Below, piece by piece: positions 1 to 12,220 of a stretch of DNA of 64,000 nucleotides. The stretch is taken from contig NC_133101.1 in the NCBI RefSeq assembly GCF_022965805.1, positions 48,936,342 to 49,000,341 on the forward strand. Reading direction: 5' to 3'. The notes beneath the pieces were generated by a model. It had not been told where the DNA came from and ran no database searches. It saw nothing but the letters and a program-made list of their open reading frames with translations. A program made the translations under genes and the position numbers. Position 1 is the stretch's first letter; each line of letters begins with the position of its first letter. Source of the DNA: Primulina eburnea (taxonomy: Eukaryota; Streptophyta; Magnoliopsida; Lamiales; Gesneriaceae).

Positions 1-334
1 AGCTCAACTCGTAAAATAAATTCGAACTCCAATATTTTTAGGAAAATTAAATCATTTTTAATCATATTAGGAAGCATTGCCACTATTTAAATAAAAATAA
101 ATATTCTTGTCTTGGTCGTCCCCGGTCTTCTTTCCCCTACCTATTATCGAATATTCGTGCAAAATCTTTAATTTTATGAAAACATGTCACATAATCATTT
201 AATCATGCAATCCTATATTTAATCATATAATAAACATCATGCTAGCATTTAAAAGCAATTAAATAAAACAATTAAGCAATTAAAATATTTTTGCATGCAT
301 GTGGTTTACGTGGACTGATTTTTCGGACGTTACA
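1..334 (-). repeat. Partial 3' LTR of the gag-only element
   Basis: The reverse strand begins TGTAACGTCCGA at 334 and the sequence matches 4999-5332 and the right end of the third LTR. Only the first 334 bp (LTR sense) are in the window; about 3.1 kb continue to the left. Confidence 0.9.
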
Positions 335-350
335 ATTCTCCCCCCCTTAA
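335..350 (-). other. Polypurine tract of internal copy 1
   Basis: On the minus strand a G-run (AAGGGGGGGAGAAT) directly precedes the LTR start TGTAACGTCC. This is the normal position of the plus-strand primer site for reverse transcription. Confidence 0.8.
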
Positions 351-648
351 TTAGAATTTCGACCTCGAAATTTTCCTTGACTTGATGATTGAAAAGTTTA
401 GATTCCTTCATCCACCTCAAACTTAACCTCTAGCTTAAATCTTACTTTTCAATTCAGTCCTCAAAATCTTGAAAATTGCAATTCTAACCCAAAAATTCTC
501 AATGTCGACTCCTAAATCTAGCTCAAGTAGCGCATGCATCCTATTTTCCTCTAAGTTCTTCAATATCCCAATCAAATCCCATCACCCAATTTAACATTTC
601 ATGCAAGAAGAGCATAGAAAAATGTTAAACAGCTAGGTTACCTCGAAA

Positions 649-1542
649 TCAGTGTAGTGTCGACTCTGTCTCATCTTCTGTAGCTTGCATCACATAGACT
701 CTTCCGGTCATGGGTTGCCTAGGCTTGGTGCAATCCGCAGCCTTGTGTCCCAACTCCCCGCACTTGAAAGTGCCCCACATGCACTTGCCATAATGTGGAC
801 GATTGCACTCCTTGCAATGTGGTTTTTCATCAGCTTTCAGAACATTTCCGTTAGGTGGTTGTCCTTGTGGTTTTGGTGGTTCTGGTTGCTTAGAAGGTCC
901 CGTATGAGGCTTCTTATTACTCTGATTAGCTTGCTGAGCACGGTTCCTCTTTCGCTGCATCTCCCAATCGATATCCTTCAATGACTGCTCGGCTCTAAGA
1001 GCCCTGGCAACGGCGGTAGTATAATCAGCAGGATCGACAAGTGTCACATCGCGTCGGATAGTCAGCCTCAAACCATCTAGAAAATGTCGTAATTTTTCAG
1101 CAGGATCATTGGCAATCAAGGGCATAAAGTGACAGCCCCTATCAAACTTCTGCACAAACTCGGCAACAGTCCAATCCCCCTGACGGAGACTCATAAACTC
1201 TCTCTTAAGCCTAGAACGAACATCGGATGTGAAGTACTTGTCATAGAACACTCTCTTGAATCCTTCCCAAGTCAAAGTCGCCATATTCACTCCTCGCTCC
1301 GCTCCCTCCCACCATAAGGAAGCGTCGCCTTTCAACAGGTAGATAGTACATCGAACGCGATCGGCGTCCGCCATGTCCATATAACGAAATATTACCTCTA
1401 ATGATCTAATCCATCCCTCAGCCATAAATGGATCAGTAGTGCCATGGAACTCATCGGGGTGCATCCTCCTGAAACGCTCATATACTGGCTCTGGTCTACC
1501 CATTGCTCCATTCCCTACGTGTTGCTCAAAGAAACGGGCCAT
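649..1542 (-). CDS. Retrotransposon Gag, copy 1
   Basis: Capsid/nucleocapsid protein of a Ty3/gypsy-type element, 297 residues from the internal ATG used here. A Retrotrans_gag domain spans about residues 35-195 (FHGTTDPFMAEGWI, SLWWEGAER, FMSLRQGDWTVAEF). A basic, proline-rich linker follows, then two zinc-knuckle-like motifs near residues 240-275 (CKECNRPHYGKC and CGELGHKAADC, the second lacking a standard first CxxC). The frame is open upstream to an ATG at 1645-1647, but a TAG at 1585-1587 interrupts that longer N-terminus, so only the shorter protein can be made without readthrough. No pol gene follows before the polypurine tract. The best family match by eye is the chromovirus (Tekay/Del-like) gag. 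Confidence 0.85.
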   Translation of the reverse strand: MARFFEQHVGNGAMGRPEPVYERFRRMHPDEFHGTTDPFMAEGWIRSLEVIFRYMDMADADRVRCTIYLLKGDASLWWEGAERGVNMATLTWEGFKRVFYDKYFTSDVRSRLKREFMSLRQGDWTVAEFVQKFDRGCHFMPLIANDPAEKLRHFLDGLRLTIRRDVTLVDPADYTTAVARALRAEQSLKDIDWEMQRKRNRAQQANQSNKKPHTGPSKQPEPPKPQGQPPNGNVLKADEKPHCKECNRPHYGKCMWGTFKCGELGHKAADCTKPRQPMTGRVYVMQATEDETESTLH

Positions 1543-1849
1543 ACCGGCTAGTACACGGGCACTAGCATCCTGACCAGGTGGAGGCTATGGGATATCCTCC
1601 TCCTGTCTACCCTCATCAGTCCTAAGCACATTCCTTCTAGGAGGCATCTCTGTATACGTCGTCCAAACCACGTAACCAACATGCATTAAATTTTTTTTTT
1701 TACATGCAACATGCAACTTACATGTATCATATAAACATTTAAAAGAATTTTAAGCATATAAAATATAAAGCAGTAAAAACTCACATATTTGAGGCGTGAT
1801 ATCTTGAGCTTCTCGAAGTGACAGTACACAACCCTTTTGGGAAAACCTG

Positions 1850-1861
1850 GCTCTGATACCA
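1850..1861 (-). other. Primer-binding site (tRNA-iMet), copy 1
   Basis: The minus strand reads TGGTATCAGAGC, complementary to the 3' end of plant initiator tRNA-Met. It starts 2 nt after the CA end of the adjacent LTR (1864). Confidence 0.92.
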
Positions 1862-1863
1862 AC

Positions 1864-4800
1864 TGAAACGACCTCGATTTTTTTTTTGTCTTTTATAATC
1901 TTAAATCATAAATTCTAAATTACTGAATAAAATAATTTAACATAATCATGAATCATAATAATTTATCAATTTAAATCTCAAGAGCATGAATTAAAATCCT
2001 AACTCATCGGCTAACAATAAAAATAAAGCATAAAAATATCTCTAATAAAAATCATTATCAAAATCTTTATATCATAAATCTATCTAGCTAGTGCGGAAAC
2101 ATAAAGGCCCTCGGGTGTGTACTGCTGCACTCGATCGACTCAATCGTCACCGCCTCCAAAATCATAAAATCCTGCATCATACAAACCTAATGAGTCTAAA
2201 GACTCAACACGTTCTAAACATGGATAACAAATAATACATATACATACACATACCTTTAAAAATCATATTTTTATTTAAAATAATATTTTGAACATAAATA
2301 AACCATTAAAAATCATTTGAGCATAACTAAATCATAAATATTGAAATTATTTTAAAATAACTTTATGCATTAATAAATCCTTAAAAAAATCATTTAATAA
2401 TAGCTTTAATCATCATCATAAATCATATATCATAGAAATCATTTTTATCATAAGCTTTTAATCATATATCATTTTGGGTGAAGTTTGATCCTTGAAAGTG
2501 ACTAGCTTTTATCCTTTGGTCGACTGCAGTCTTAGCTCCACATGGCCCATGGGGGTGTGCACTAGGCTCCACCGTGGAAATACGATCGTCGGGGTTCCCT
2601 CGGGGGCCTTTTCCCATAGACGGGTTCCCTCGGGGGCCTTCTCCCAAACATGGGTTCCCTCTGGGGCCTTTTCCCGTAAATGAGTTCCCTCTGGGGCCTT
2701 TTCCCCTCACGTTATCCCCACAAAATCATATATCATAACTCATATCTTTTGTCACAGTCAATTCACGTCCCTCAAAATATTTTTCCTTTTCTTTAAAAAT
2801 CATAAAATACGACAGCTTTCAGAAACTAGCATTTTAGACAGTATAAATTGCACAGCTTTACCATAAATCGTAAAAATACATATTATCATCGAAATCATCA
2901 TAATAAATCATAAAATATCATTTTACATGCATTATTATCCTTCGGGACGCTGCCAAGCGTTTTCGTATTTTCCTATGTGTAAAAAGACCGTTTTGCCCCT
3001 GGACGTAAAAATTCTCTAATTTATATTTTTCTCACTTTTAATGACATGGTATTATTCTAAATAATTGTTTAAGCTTACTTGAATTTTCTCATATTTTTAT
3101 TTGGCTTAAATCGATGACTTTTAAATTTAATCTTTAAATAAGACGTATTAACGCGTTTTAATCCCGAATTAATCCAAACCTTAATATAAAATTCCCAAAT
3201 TAAAAACTTAAACTTTTAATAATTATTTAAGCTTAAACCTAATTTTTCATAATTTTATAAAGCATAAAACTAGGTGTTTTAATTAGCTCGTGAATTAGCG
3301 TTCCGTGCGGCGATTAAATCCCGATTAAACCCAAAACGCGTTATTTTGACCCCAAATTTTAAACGTAGCATTTTTAGTATTTATTATACCCTTCCAAGTC
3401 ATAAGCCACCCCCGTGGACCCATGGATTCAATTTTTGTTCTTAAAATCTCGTTTTTGACACGTTAACGAACCTACCGAGCCATCTCCCAATTTGCTCGAG
3501 CCACGCCCGAGCCACCTTGAGCCAAAACCTAGCCAACGCACCTAGGGACCTTACTGACCAAGCCCAAGCCCTAGACCAGCCCCTTAACACTCGAAAATCC
3601 TGCTGCAATCTGCACCATATTGCATGTGTGTGTGCGTGTGAAGAGTAGTGGTGCACTAGGACTCCTACCCTTTCTAGGAACCTTATAGCCCCTAACCATC
3701 TACCAGCACCGACCCTCACCAAGCCTAGACCACGCCCATACTATACCCATACCAGCCCAATGCATAGAACCCACCAGCGAGCCACCTGAATCCAAAAGAC
3801 CCAAGCTGCGCGCTACAAGAACATCCCTCACGTTTCCACTTCCAGCCGAGCCAGCAGCGAACCCAGCCGCACCAACCCCTGGCCCGACCCCTTCCCATGA
3901 CCATAGGACCCTGATGAACCTAACCTGAGCCACCCAGCCCCAGCAGCGAGCCCCCTGGATCAGAAGACAGCAGCCGCGCAAGAATGCTCTACCTGTGCGC
4001 GAGTTGCTTCCTCCATGTTTGTTCGAGCCATCAGCGGTCCGAGCCACTCCAGCCCCTGCCCCAACCTTGGACCATCTCCCTGGGACCCTGATAGACCACC
4101 TAGCCCAGCCCAAACCGAGCCACAACCCCTGGAATTCTTTGCCAACACTCCATCACCCTACGGGAAGTCTCCTAAGCAGCGAGGACTCTTCCCCAGCCCC
4201 AAGCTCGAACCCTAGCCGCCCTAGGACTCAACCCAGCCCTAGACCGAGACCACCCCTGCCCCTGAACCAGCCCTGGTCGAGCCACATAGCCCCATGCATA
4301 AGAACCGAAACTTGCACCTTGACAAACCCAACAAAACCCACGGTTCAAATTCTGAAATTCTCCCACGGTTCCAGCATGTTCTTTTGATTAATTTATTATT
4401 TTTTTGTCCCTAATATATTCATATTTTTATCATCCTTTGGCAGCGCACTCGTTGGATTCAAAAACGTTTTCAAATTTAGCGCGAAATCGTTAAAACTTTG
4501 AAAATACGCAATGTACCGTAAAATAATCGAACCCACATATTTTTCATATATAAACAATTAAATCAAACATATTATGATTTGTATGATGTTAAAAGAGTTT
4601 AGGAAACGTGCCTTTGCGTTTATAACGCTCGATTATTCGATCTTCGGCCAGGGTGCGACGTTGGACGACCGGACGACGAAGAACACAAGCTTTTCTTTCC
4701 TCCTAAATTTCGAAAATCTGAATTGTGTGTGTGGTGTGTGTTTCACGGCTGGTGTAGGTGAAAAATTAGGTTTCAAGGACCTAGGTAGCATATTTATAAT

Positions 4801-5332
4801 TAATTAACAAGTTAAATGGGCTTTGGTTTGGGCTTGTATGATTAAGGGTAATTGGGCCTTCTTTAAATCATTAAATTGAGCCCAATAACACTTAATTAAT
4901 TAAATAATAAAAGTTTATAAAATAAATTTTCTCAAAATAATATTTTTGATCTTTTAAAACTCCTTGTTTGCCCAAAACCGGCTTCCCGGGAAAAATCGAG
5001 CTCAACTCGTAAAATAAATTCGAACTCCAATATTTTTAGGAAAATTAAATCATTTTTAATCATATTAGGAAGCATTGCCACTATTTAAATAAAAATAAAT
5101 ATTCTTGTCTTGGTCGTCCCCGGTCTTCTTTCCCCTACCTATTATCGAATATTCGTGCAAAATCTTTAATTTTATGAAAACATGTCACATAATCATTTAA
5201 TCATGCAATCCTATATTTAATCATATAATAAACATCATGCTAGCATTTAAAAGCAATTAAATAAAACAATTAAGCAATTAAAATATTTTTGCATGCATGT
5301 GGTTTACGTGGACTGATTTTTCGGACGTTACA
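1864..5332 (-). repeat. Central long LTR (3469 bp) of the gag-only element
   Basis: LTR with TG...CA ends (minus strand TGTAACGTCC...GTCGTTTCA), 2.3 times longer than the internal region it flanks. It acts as 3' LTR for the internal region at 5333-6861 and 5' LTR for the one at 335-1863. It contains a four-unit 30-bp tandem repeat (2591-2710), a C/A-rich stretch around 3470-4290 that gives long but non-homologous ORFs, and a perfect inverted repeat TGAGTCTTTAGACTCA at 2191-2206. No protein-coding homology is seen. Confidence 0.9.
2591..2710. repeat. 30-bp tandem repeat, 4 units, in LTR
   Basis: Four copies of a 30-bp unit starting at 2591, 2621, 2651 and 2681 (core GGTTCCCTCGGGGGCC). The unit length is a multiple of three, so the minus strand stays open as a 10-residue repeat with core GPRGNP. 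The same array recurs at 7589-7708. Confidence 0.9.
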
Positions 5333-5348
5333 ATTCTCCCCCCCTTAA
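5333..5348 (-). other. Polypurine tract of internal copy 2
   Basis: Same G-run and spacing to the LTR start (5332) as copy 1. Confidence 0.8.
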
Positions 5349-5646
5349 TTAGAATTTCGACCTCGAAATTTTCCTTGACTTGATGATTGAAAAGTTTAGA
5401 TTCCTTCATCCACCTCAAACTTAACCTCTAGCTTAAATCTTACTTTTCAATTCAGTCCTCAAAATCTTGAAAATTGCAATTCTAACCCAAAAATTCTCAA
5501 TGTCGACTCCTAAATCTAGCTCAAGTAGCGCATGCATCCTATTTTCCTCTAAGTTCTTCAATATCCCAATCAAATCCCATCACCCAATTTAACATTTCAT
5601 GCAAGAAGAGCATAGAAAAATGTTAAACAGCTAGGTTACCTCGAAA

Positions 5647-6540
5647 TCAGTGTAGTGTCGACTCTGTCTCATCTTCTGTAGCTTGCATCACATAGACTCT
5701 TCCGGTCATGGGTTGCCTAGGCTTGGTGCAATCCGCAGCCTTGTGTCCCAACTCCCCGCACTTGAAAGTGCCCCACATGCACTTGCCATAATGTGGACGA
5801 TTGCACTCCTTGCAATGTGGTTTTTCATCAGCTTTCAGAACATTTCCTTTAGGTGGTTGTCCTTGTGGTTTTGGTGGTTCTGGTTGCTTAGAAGGTCCCG
5901 TATGAGGCTTCTTATTACTCTGATTAGCTTGCTGAGCACGGTTCCTCTTTCGCTGCATCTCCCAATCGATATCCTTCAATGACTGCTCGGCTCTAAGAGC
6001 CCTGGCAACGGCGGTAGTATAATCAGCAGGATCGACAAGTGTCACATCGCGTCGGATAGTCAGCCTCAAACCATCTAGAAAATGTCGTAATTTTTCAGCA
6101 GGATCATTGGCAATCAAGGGCATAAAGTGACAGCCCCTATCAAACTTCTGCACAAACTCGGCAACAGTCCAATCCCCCTGACGGAGACTCATAAACTCTC
6201 TCTTAAGCCTAGAACGAACATCGGATGTGAAGTACTTGTCATAGAACACTCTCTTGAATCCTTCCCAAGTCAAAGTCGCCATATTCACTCCTCGCTCCGC
6301 TCCCTCCCACCATAAGGAAGCGTCGCCTTTCAACAGGTAGATAGTACATCGAACGCGATCGGCGTCCGCCATGTCCATATAACGAAATATTACCTCTAAT
6401 GATCTAATCCATCCCTCAGCCATAAATGGATCAGTAGTGCCATGGAACTCATCGGGGTGCATCCTCCTGAAACGCTCATATACTGGCTCTGGTCTACCCA
6501 TTGCTCCATTCCCTACGTGTTGCTCAAAGAAACGGGCCAT
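5647..6540 (-). CDS. Retrotransposon Gag, copy 2
   Basis: A second copy of the 297-residue Gag, 4998 bp from the first and differing by one residue in the proline-rich linker (PPKGNV instead of PPNGNV). It has the same capsid domain and zinc-knuckle region, and the same TAG upstream (6583-6585) interrupting the longer frame from the ATG at 6643-6645. The shared stop shows that it predates the duplication, so translation from the internal ATG or readthrough may be the normal state of this family. No pol functions follow. Confidence 0.85.
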   Translation of the reverse strand: MARFFEQHVGNGAMGRPEPVYERFRRMHPDEFHGTTDPFMAEGWIRSLEVIFRYMDMADADRVRCTIYLLKGDASLWWEGAERGVNMATLTWEGFKRVFYDKYFTSDVRSRLKREFMSLRQGDWTVAEFVQKFDRGCHFMPLIANDPAEKLRHFLDGLRLTIRRDVTLVDPADYTTAVARALRAEQSLKDIDWEMQRKRNRAQQANQSNKKPHTGPSKQPEPPKPQGQPPKGNVLKADEKPHCKECNRPHYGKCMWGTFKCGELGHKAADCTKPRQPMTGRVYVMQATEDETESTLH

Positions 6541-6847
6541 ACCGGCTAGTACACGGGCACTAGCATCCTGACCAGGTGGAGGCTATGGGATATCCTCCTC
6601 CTGTCTACCCTCATCAGTCCTAAGCACATTCCTTCTAGGAGGCATCTCTGTATACGTCGTCCAAACCACGTAACCAACATGCATTAAATTTTTTTTTTTA
6701 CATGCAACATGCAACTTACATGTATCATATAAACATTTAAAAGAATTTTAAGCATATAAAATATAAAGCAGTAAAAACTCACATATTTGAGGCGTGATAT
6801 CTTGAGCTTCTCGAAGTGACAGTACACAACCCTTTTGGGAAAACCTG

Positions 6848-6859
6848 GCTCTGATACCA
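6848..6859 (-). other. Primer-binding site (tRNA-iMet), copy 2
   Basis: The minus strand reads TGGTATCAGAGC, 2 nt from the CA end of the third LTR at 6862. Confidence 0.92.
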
Positions 6860-7588
6860 ACTGAAACGACCTCGATTTTTTTTTGTCTTTTATAATCTTA
6901 AATCATAAATTCTAAATTACTGAATAAAATAATTTAACATAATCATGAATCATAATAATTTATCAATTTAAATCTCAAGAGCATGAATTAAAATCCTAAC
7001 TCATCGGCTAACAATAAAAATAAAGCATAAAAATATCTCTAATAAAAATCATTATCAAAATCTTTATATCATAAATCTATCTAGCTAGTGCGGAAACATA
7101 AAGGCCCTCGGGTGTGTACTGCTGCACTCGATCGACTCAATCGTCACCGCCTCCAAAATCATAAAATCCTGCATCATACAAACCTAATGAGTCTAAAGAC
7201 TCAACACGTTCTAAACATGGATAACAAATAATACATATACATACACATACCTTTAAAAATCATATTTTTATTTAAAATAATATTTTTAACATAAATAAAC
7301 CATTAAAAATCATTTGAGCATAACTAAATCATAAATATTGAAATTATTTTAAAATAACTTTATGCATTAATAAATCCTTAAAAAAATCATTTAATAATAG
7401 CTTTAATCATCATCATAAATCATATATCATAGAAATCATTTTTATCATAAGCTTTTAATCATATATCATTTTGGGTGAAGTTTGATCCTTGAAAGTGACT
7501 AGCTTTTATCCTTTGGTCGACTGCAGTCTTAGCTCCACATGGCCCATGGGGGTGTGCACTAGGCTCCACCGTGGAAATACGATCGTCG

Positions 7589-7708
7589 GGGTTCCCTCGG
7601 GGGCCTTTTCCCATAGACGGGTTCCCTCGGGGGCCTTCTCCCAAACATGGGTTCCCTCTGGGGCCTTTTCCCGTAAATGAGTTCCCTCTGGGGCCTTTTC
7701 CCCTCACG
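7589..7708. repeat. 30-bp tandem repeat, 4 units, in LTR
   Basis: Second occurrence of the array described at 2591-2710, at the same position in the LTR and the same unit number. Confidence 0.9.
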
Positions 7709-9278
7709 TTATCCCCACAAAATCATATATCATAACTCATATCTTTTGTCACAGTCAATTCACGTCCCTCAAAATATTTTTCCTTTTCTTTAAAAATCAT
7801 AAAATACGACAGCTTTCAGAAACTAGCATTTTAGACAGTATAAATTGCACAGCTTTACCATAAATCGTAAAAATACATATTATCATCGAAATCATCATAA
7901 TAAATCATAAAATATCATTTTACATGCATTATTATCCTTCGGGACGCTGCCAAGCGTTTTCGTATTTTCCTATGTGTAAAAAGACCGTTTTGCCCCTGGA
8001 CGTAAAAATTCTCTAATTTATATTTTTCTCACTTTTAATGACATGGTATTATTCTAAATAATTGTTTAAGCTTACTTGAATTTTCTCATATTTTTATTTG
8101 GCTTAAATCGATGACTTTTAAATTTAATCTTTAAATAAGACGTATTAACGCGTTTTAATCCCGAATTAATCCAAACCTTAATATAAAATTCCCAAATTAA
8201 AAACTTAAACTTTTAATAATTATTTAAGCTTAAACCTAATTTTTCATAATTTTATAAAGCATAGGTGTTTTAATTAGCTCGTGAATTAGCGTTCCGTGCG
8301 GCGATTAAATCCCGATTAAACCCAAAACGCGTTATTTTGACCCCAAATTTTAAACGTAGCATTTTTAGTATTTATTATACCCTTCCAAGTCCTAAGCCAC
8401 CCCCGTGGACCCATGGATTCAATTTTTGTTCTTAAAATCTCGTTTTTGACACGTTAACGAACCTACCGAGCCATCTCCCAATTTGCTCGAGCCACGCCCG
8501 AGCCACCTTGAGCCAAAACCTAGCCAACCCACCTAGGGACCTTACTGACCAAGCCCAAGCCCTAGACCAGACCCTTAACACTCGAAAATCCTGCTGCAAT
8601 CTGCACCATATTGCATGTGTGTGTGCGTGTGAAGAGTAGTGGTGCACTAGGACTCCTACCCTTTCTAGGAACCTTATAGCCCCTAACCATCTACCAGCAC
8701 CGACCCTCACCAAGCCTAGACCACGCCCATACTATACCCATACCAGCCCAATGCATAGAACCCACCAGCGAGCCACCTGAATCCAAAAGACCCAAGCTGC
8801 GCGCTACAAGAACATCCCTCACGTTTCCACTTCCAGCCGAGCCAGCAGCGAACCCAGCCGCACCAACCCCTGGCCCGACCCCTTCCCATGACAATAGGAC
8901 CCTGATGAACCTAACCTGAGCCACCCAGCCCCAGCAGCGAGCCCCCTGGATCAGAAGACAGCAGCCGCGCAAGAATGCTCTCCCTGTGCGCGAGTTGCTT
9001 CCTCCATGTTTGTTCGAGCCATCAGCGGTCCGAGCCACTCCAGCCCCTGCCCCAACCTTGGACCATTTCCCTGGGACCCTGATAGAACACCTAGCCCAGC
9101 CCAAACCGAGCCACAACCCCTGGAATTCTCGGCCAACACTCCATCACCATACGGGAAGTCTCCTAAGCAGCGAGGACTCTTCCCCAGCCCCAAGCTCGAA
9201 CCCTAGCCGCCCTAGGACTCAACCCAGCCCTAGACCGAGACCACCCCTGCCCCTGAACCAGCCCTGGTCGAGCCACAT

Positions 9279-12220
9279 TGTAACGTCCCGAAAATTTGGA
9301 AGTCCACGGGAACCACATGCATGCAACTTATTAAATTTTTTGGTATTTTATTAAATTGTTTTAAAGCAGTAAATGCATGTTTATTTCATTAATTATGTGT
9401 TCAATTATTTTTGTGCATTTTATATATAATTCATGCATGATATAATTTAATTCATGAAATTTATGCCTTAAGATTTCTAGATGCATTTCACGTTCGAACG
9501 AGGACCGGAGACCGGAGAATTTTCAGGAAAATTATTTTATTACACGATTTATTTTTATAAATTAATTTAAAGCATTTTTAAGTGTATTTTTCAAAAATGG
9601 GAATTTTTGGGTATTTTTACCCGCGGGATTTGGATTTTTAACGGTACGCAAATTTTATCAAATTGGGAGACTTTTTAATGGTTCGGTTAATATTTCCAAA
9701 ATGTTTTCAACACGAAATATTTTTCGAGAATGCGTTTGGATTTAATGGGCCTATCTTTAAGCTAGTTAAGCTTAAAACTTTTTTTTTTAAACCTTTAATT
9801 ATAATACTAGGATCCATTAATTAATTGATTTGCTATCTAAGTATTATATAATAAACCCTTAACCTCCCATAACCCTCCACAACCGATGAACGCCCCTCAC
9901 GTTCCCCTCCTTTCATAATGCCCACGGTTTCAAAGGAACGCAATCGGTTGAAGACCCACTATCCATTGTTATCTATATAATTAAGTATCATTAACTATAA
10001 ACCTATCATTTCCACCTCCACTCAGCCGCTCACCCCTCCAATCAGCAACACTCTTCGTGTAAGCAGCAGCTAAGGAATTCAGACATTCAAACTTAAGCAT
10101 CTCCTACACTTCGGTTCCTTCGAGCATTGGTGCATCTTAAACACAACAGGCACGCCCCATACCCTTCTTTCTGCATCATTCACGTAAAATACATGCTAAT
10201 GATTGTGTTCTTGTCTTTAAATTTCCGATCCAGCCATGGGAAGGAAAAGGTTTCGGTTTGTTCTTGTTTTGTTTCATTCATTCATGCATATGACTCATAG
10301 TTTGCTGATCGGTGTAAGGGGTTGCTGGAAGGTGTTTTTTTAGGAGTCTGTTATTGGTGTCGTGTGGTGTTAAGGGGAGGAATTCCAATCGGGGTTGCTG
10401 GGGAAAGCAAGTGCCGAGTGTTAATGGGGTTGGGCTCGGTGGGGCTGGGGCTCGCATGGGGTGGGACGGGCGGTGCAAGGGCGAAATCGGGGCTTGGACC
10501 AGACCCTGGTGGGTCTGAGTCATGTCTTGGGGAGGCCTAATCACCGCTGGAATCACCTGAAGCGCTGCCGCATGCAATCGAGATGGGTAGTTCGGGTTGG
10601 ATGTGGGTGAGTGTTAAGGATTGTGGTTGTCGTGTAGACGTTCATGGGAGGTTAACCGTGGGTTAAGCACGTCCAGGGAGAGCCTAGGGTGATCCAGGTG
10701 TGTTCAGGTAGGGGCTGGTTTCATTGGATGAGGGTGTGGAGCGAAACTAAGGAGGGGTGTATGAAATAGAGGGGGACTCGAGCATGATCTAATAACCCAA
10801 CAGCTTTATGCTTCTGTTAAGCTGGTTTAGGTGGTTAATTAAGGTGTTGTCGGTGACCCTTAGGGGCTAGACACGTGAGGATAGTGGTGGGTAGGAATAT
10901 TAAATATGTTGGAGACGTGTTGGGATGTAAGAATGCAAAGAGGGCCAAGAGAAAATGATGGTAGCAGGTGCTGGCCGAGGAGTGTAGAGGTATGTCTTGG
11001 ATGTTTTTAGGGCCCTTTAAATGTTTATTAGGTGTAGGAAAAAGTTGAGAAAAATTGGGTTGTGTTTCGAGTTGGTTCGGACTAAAACCGAGACTCCAGT
11101 CTAAGTTTTTAAAACGAATCGGTTAAGCCGCAATATGGGCTCGAGTTTATGTCTAGGGATGATTTTAATTATGTTTTGGTATATTTTAAGGAGTTTGGTA
11201 AGGTTCGGGTCAATTTTAGAGGTCCAGGGGTGAAACGATAATTTTTGGGTTCTCAGGGGCAAAATGGTCATTTTGCACTCGGAGTGGGGTTTTGGTCTTG
11301 GCAGCGCCCTGAGCACAAAATTATGATATTTTAAATGTTCATGCATCATGTTTACGATTTTTACGCAATTATGATAAATAAATTGCATGCTTGGTTTAAA
11401 GGAAAAGTTACGTATATGCATGTTTTATTAAGTGGTGAATATGATGATTTTTGAAGGATGTGATTTGGTTGTGACTGACGATGTATATGTATACGATGAC
11501 ATGAGATATGATGAGCTGAGGCCCGGGCTCAGTGGGCGGGTAATGCTGTCGCTGATGTCCCCTGCCGCCGGGTACCACGGTTTTTATAGATGGATCCATC
11601 GAATAGAGCTGATACGATAGAGCTGATACGAAAGTCACAACTAATGAACTGAATTCAATTAAAAGAAAATGTTTAAGTTTATGATGACACGATGAGCTGT
11701 TTTGACACGTATATGATGATATGAGATCACATGAGTTGACACGACATGATTTTATACGACACGTTTACGTTATGATTTTAAGTTCATGAAAGATATGTTG
11801 ATTATGATATTTTTCACTGCTGTGTGCTATGTATATGTACTTGTTATTAACGGTACAGGTGTGTTGAGTCTTTAAACTCACTAGGCGTGTGTGATGCAGG
11901 TGAGCTTGTTATTGAGAGGACTGGAGGTGTTGAACACTGAGTAGACAGACCTGGTGGGGTGACACGACCCGAGGACCACATGTTTTCCGTATTTTGTTTT
12001 TATGAGATTTGAGATGATATGAACATTTTTATACGCTGGTTTTGATACGCTGATGATTTTCACAATTTTTACTCGTTTATGTTTACGCACTATTTTTATT
12101 GTCAAATACTTAAGATCATTTTTAAATGTTATTTCGAAAATGCGAGCTTTTAAATGTCATTTCGAAAATGCGAGCTTTGTAAAAAAAAAATCCGCGCTTT
12201 TAAAATTAGTAGATTTTACA
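9279..12220 (+). mobile_element. Solo LTR, family A (2942 bp)
   Basis: Begins TGTAACGTCCCG and ends GATTTTACA, flanked by perfect 5-bp duplications cacat (9274-9278 and 12221-12225). The host LTR sequence continues uninterrupted across the site (compare 4266-4300). No internal region or second LTR is present, so this is a solo LTR left by LTR-LTR recombination. An imperfect inverted repeat TGAGTCTTTAAACTCA lies at 11865-11880, 340 bp from the 3' end. Its first bases resemble those of the gag-only LTR, so the two families are related. ORFs inside (for example 10278-10577) have no recognisable domain. Confidence 0.93.

Noticed and set aside
3441..4387. Long ORFs on both strands in the gag-only LTR (also 8432-9354)
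   Set aside because: Several overlapping frames are open because the stretch is C/A-rich and low in stops; the products are W/G- or P/S-rich without domains, and copy differences do not respect codons.
10278..11638. ORFs inside solo LTR A
   Set aside because: Short, overlapping on both strands, no recognisable motif, and lying in non-coding LTR sequence.
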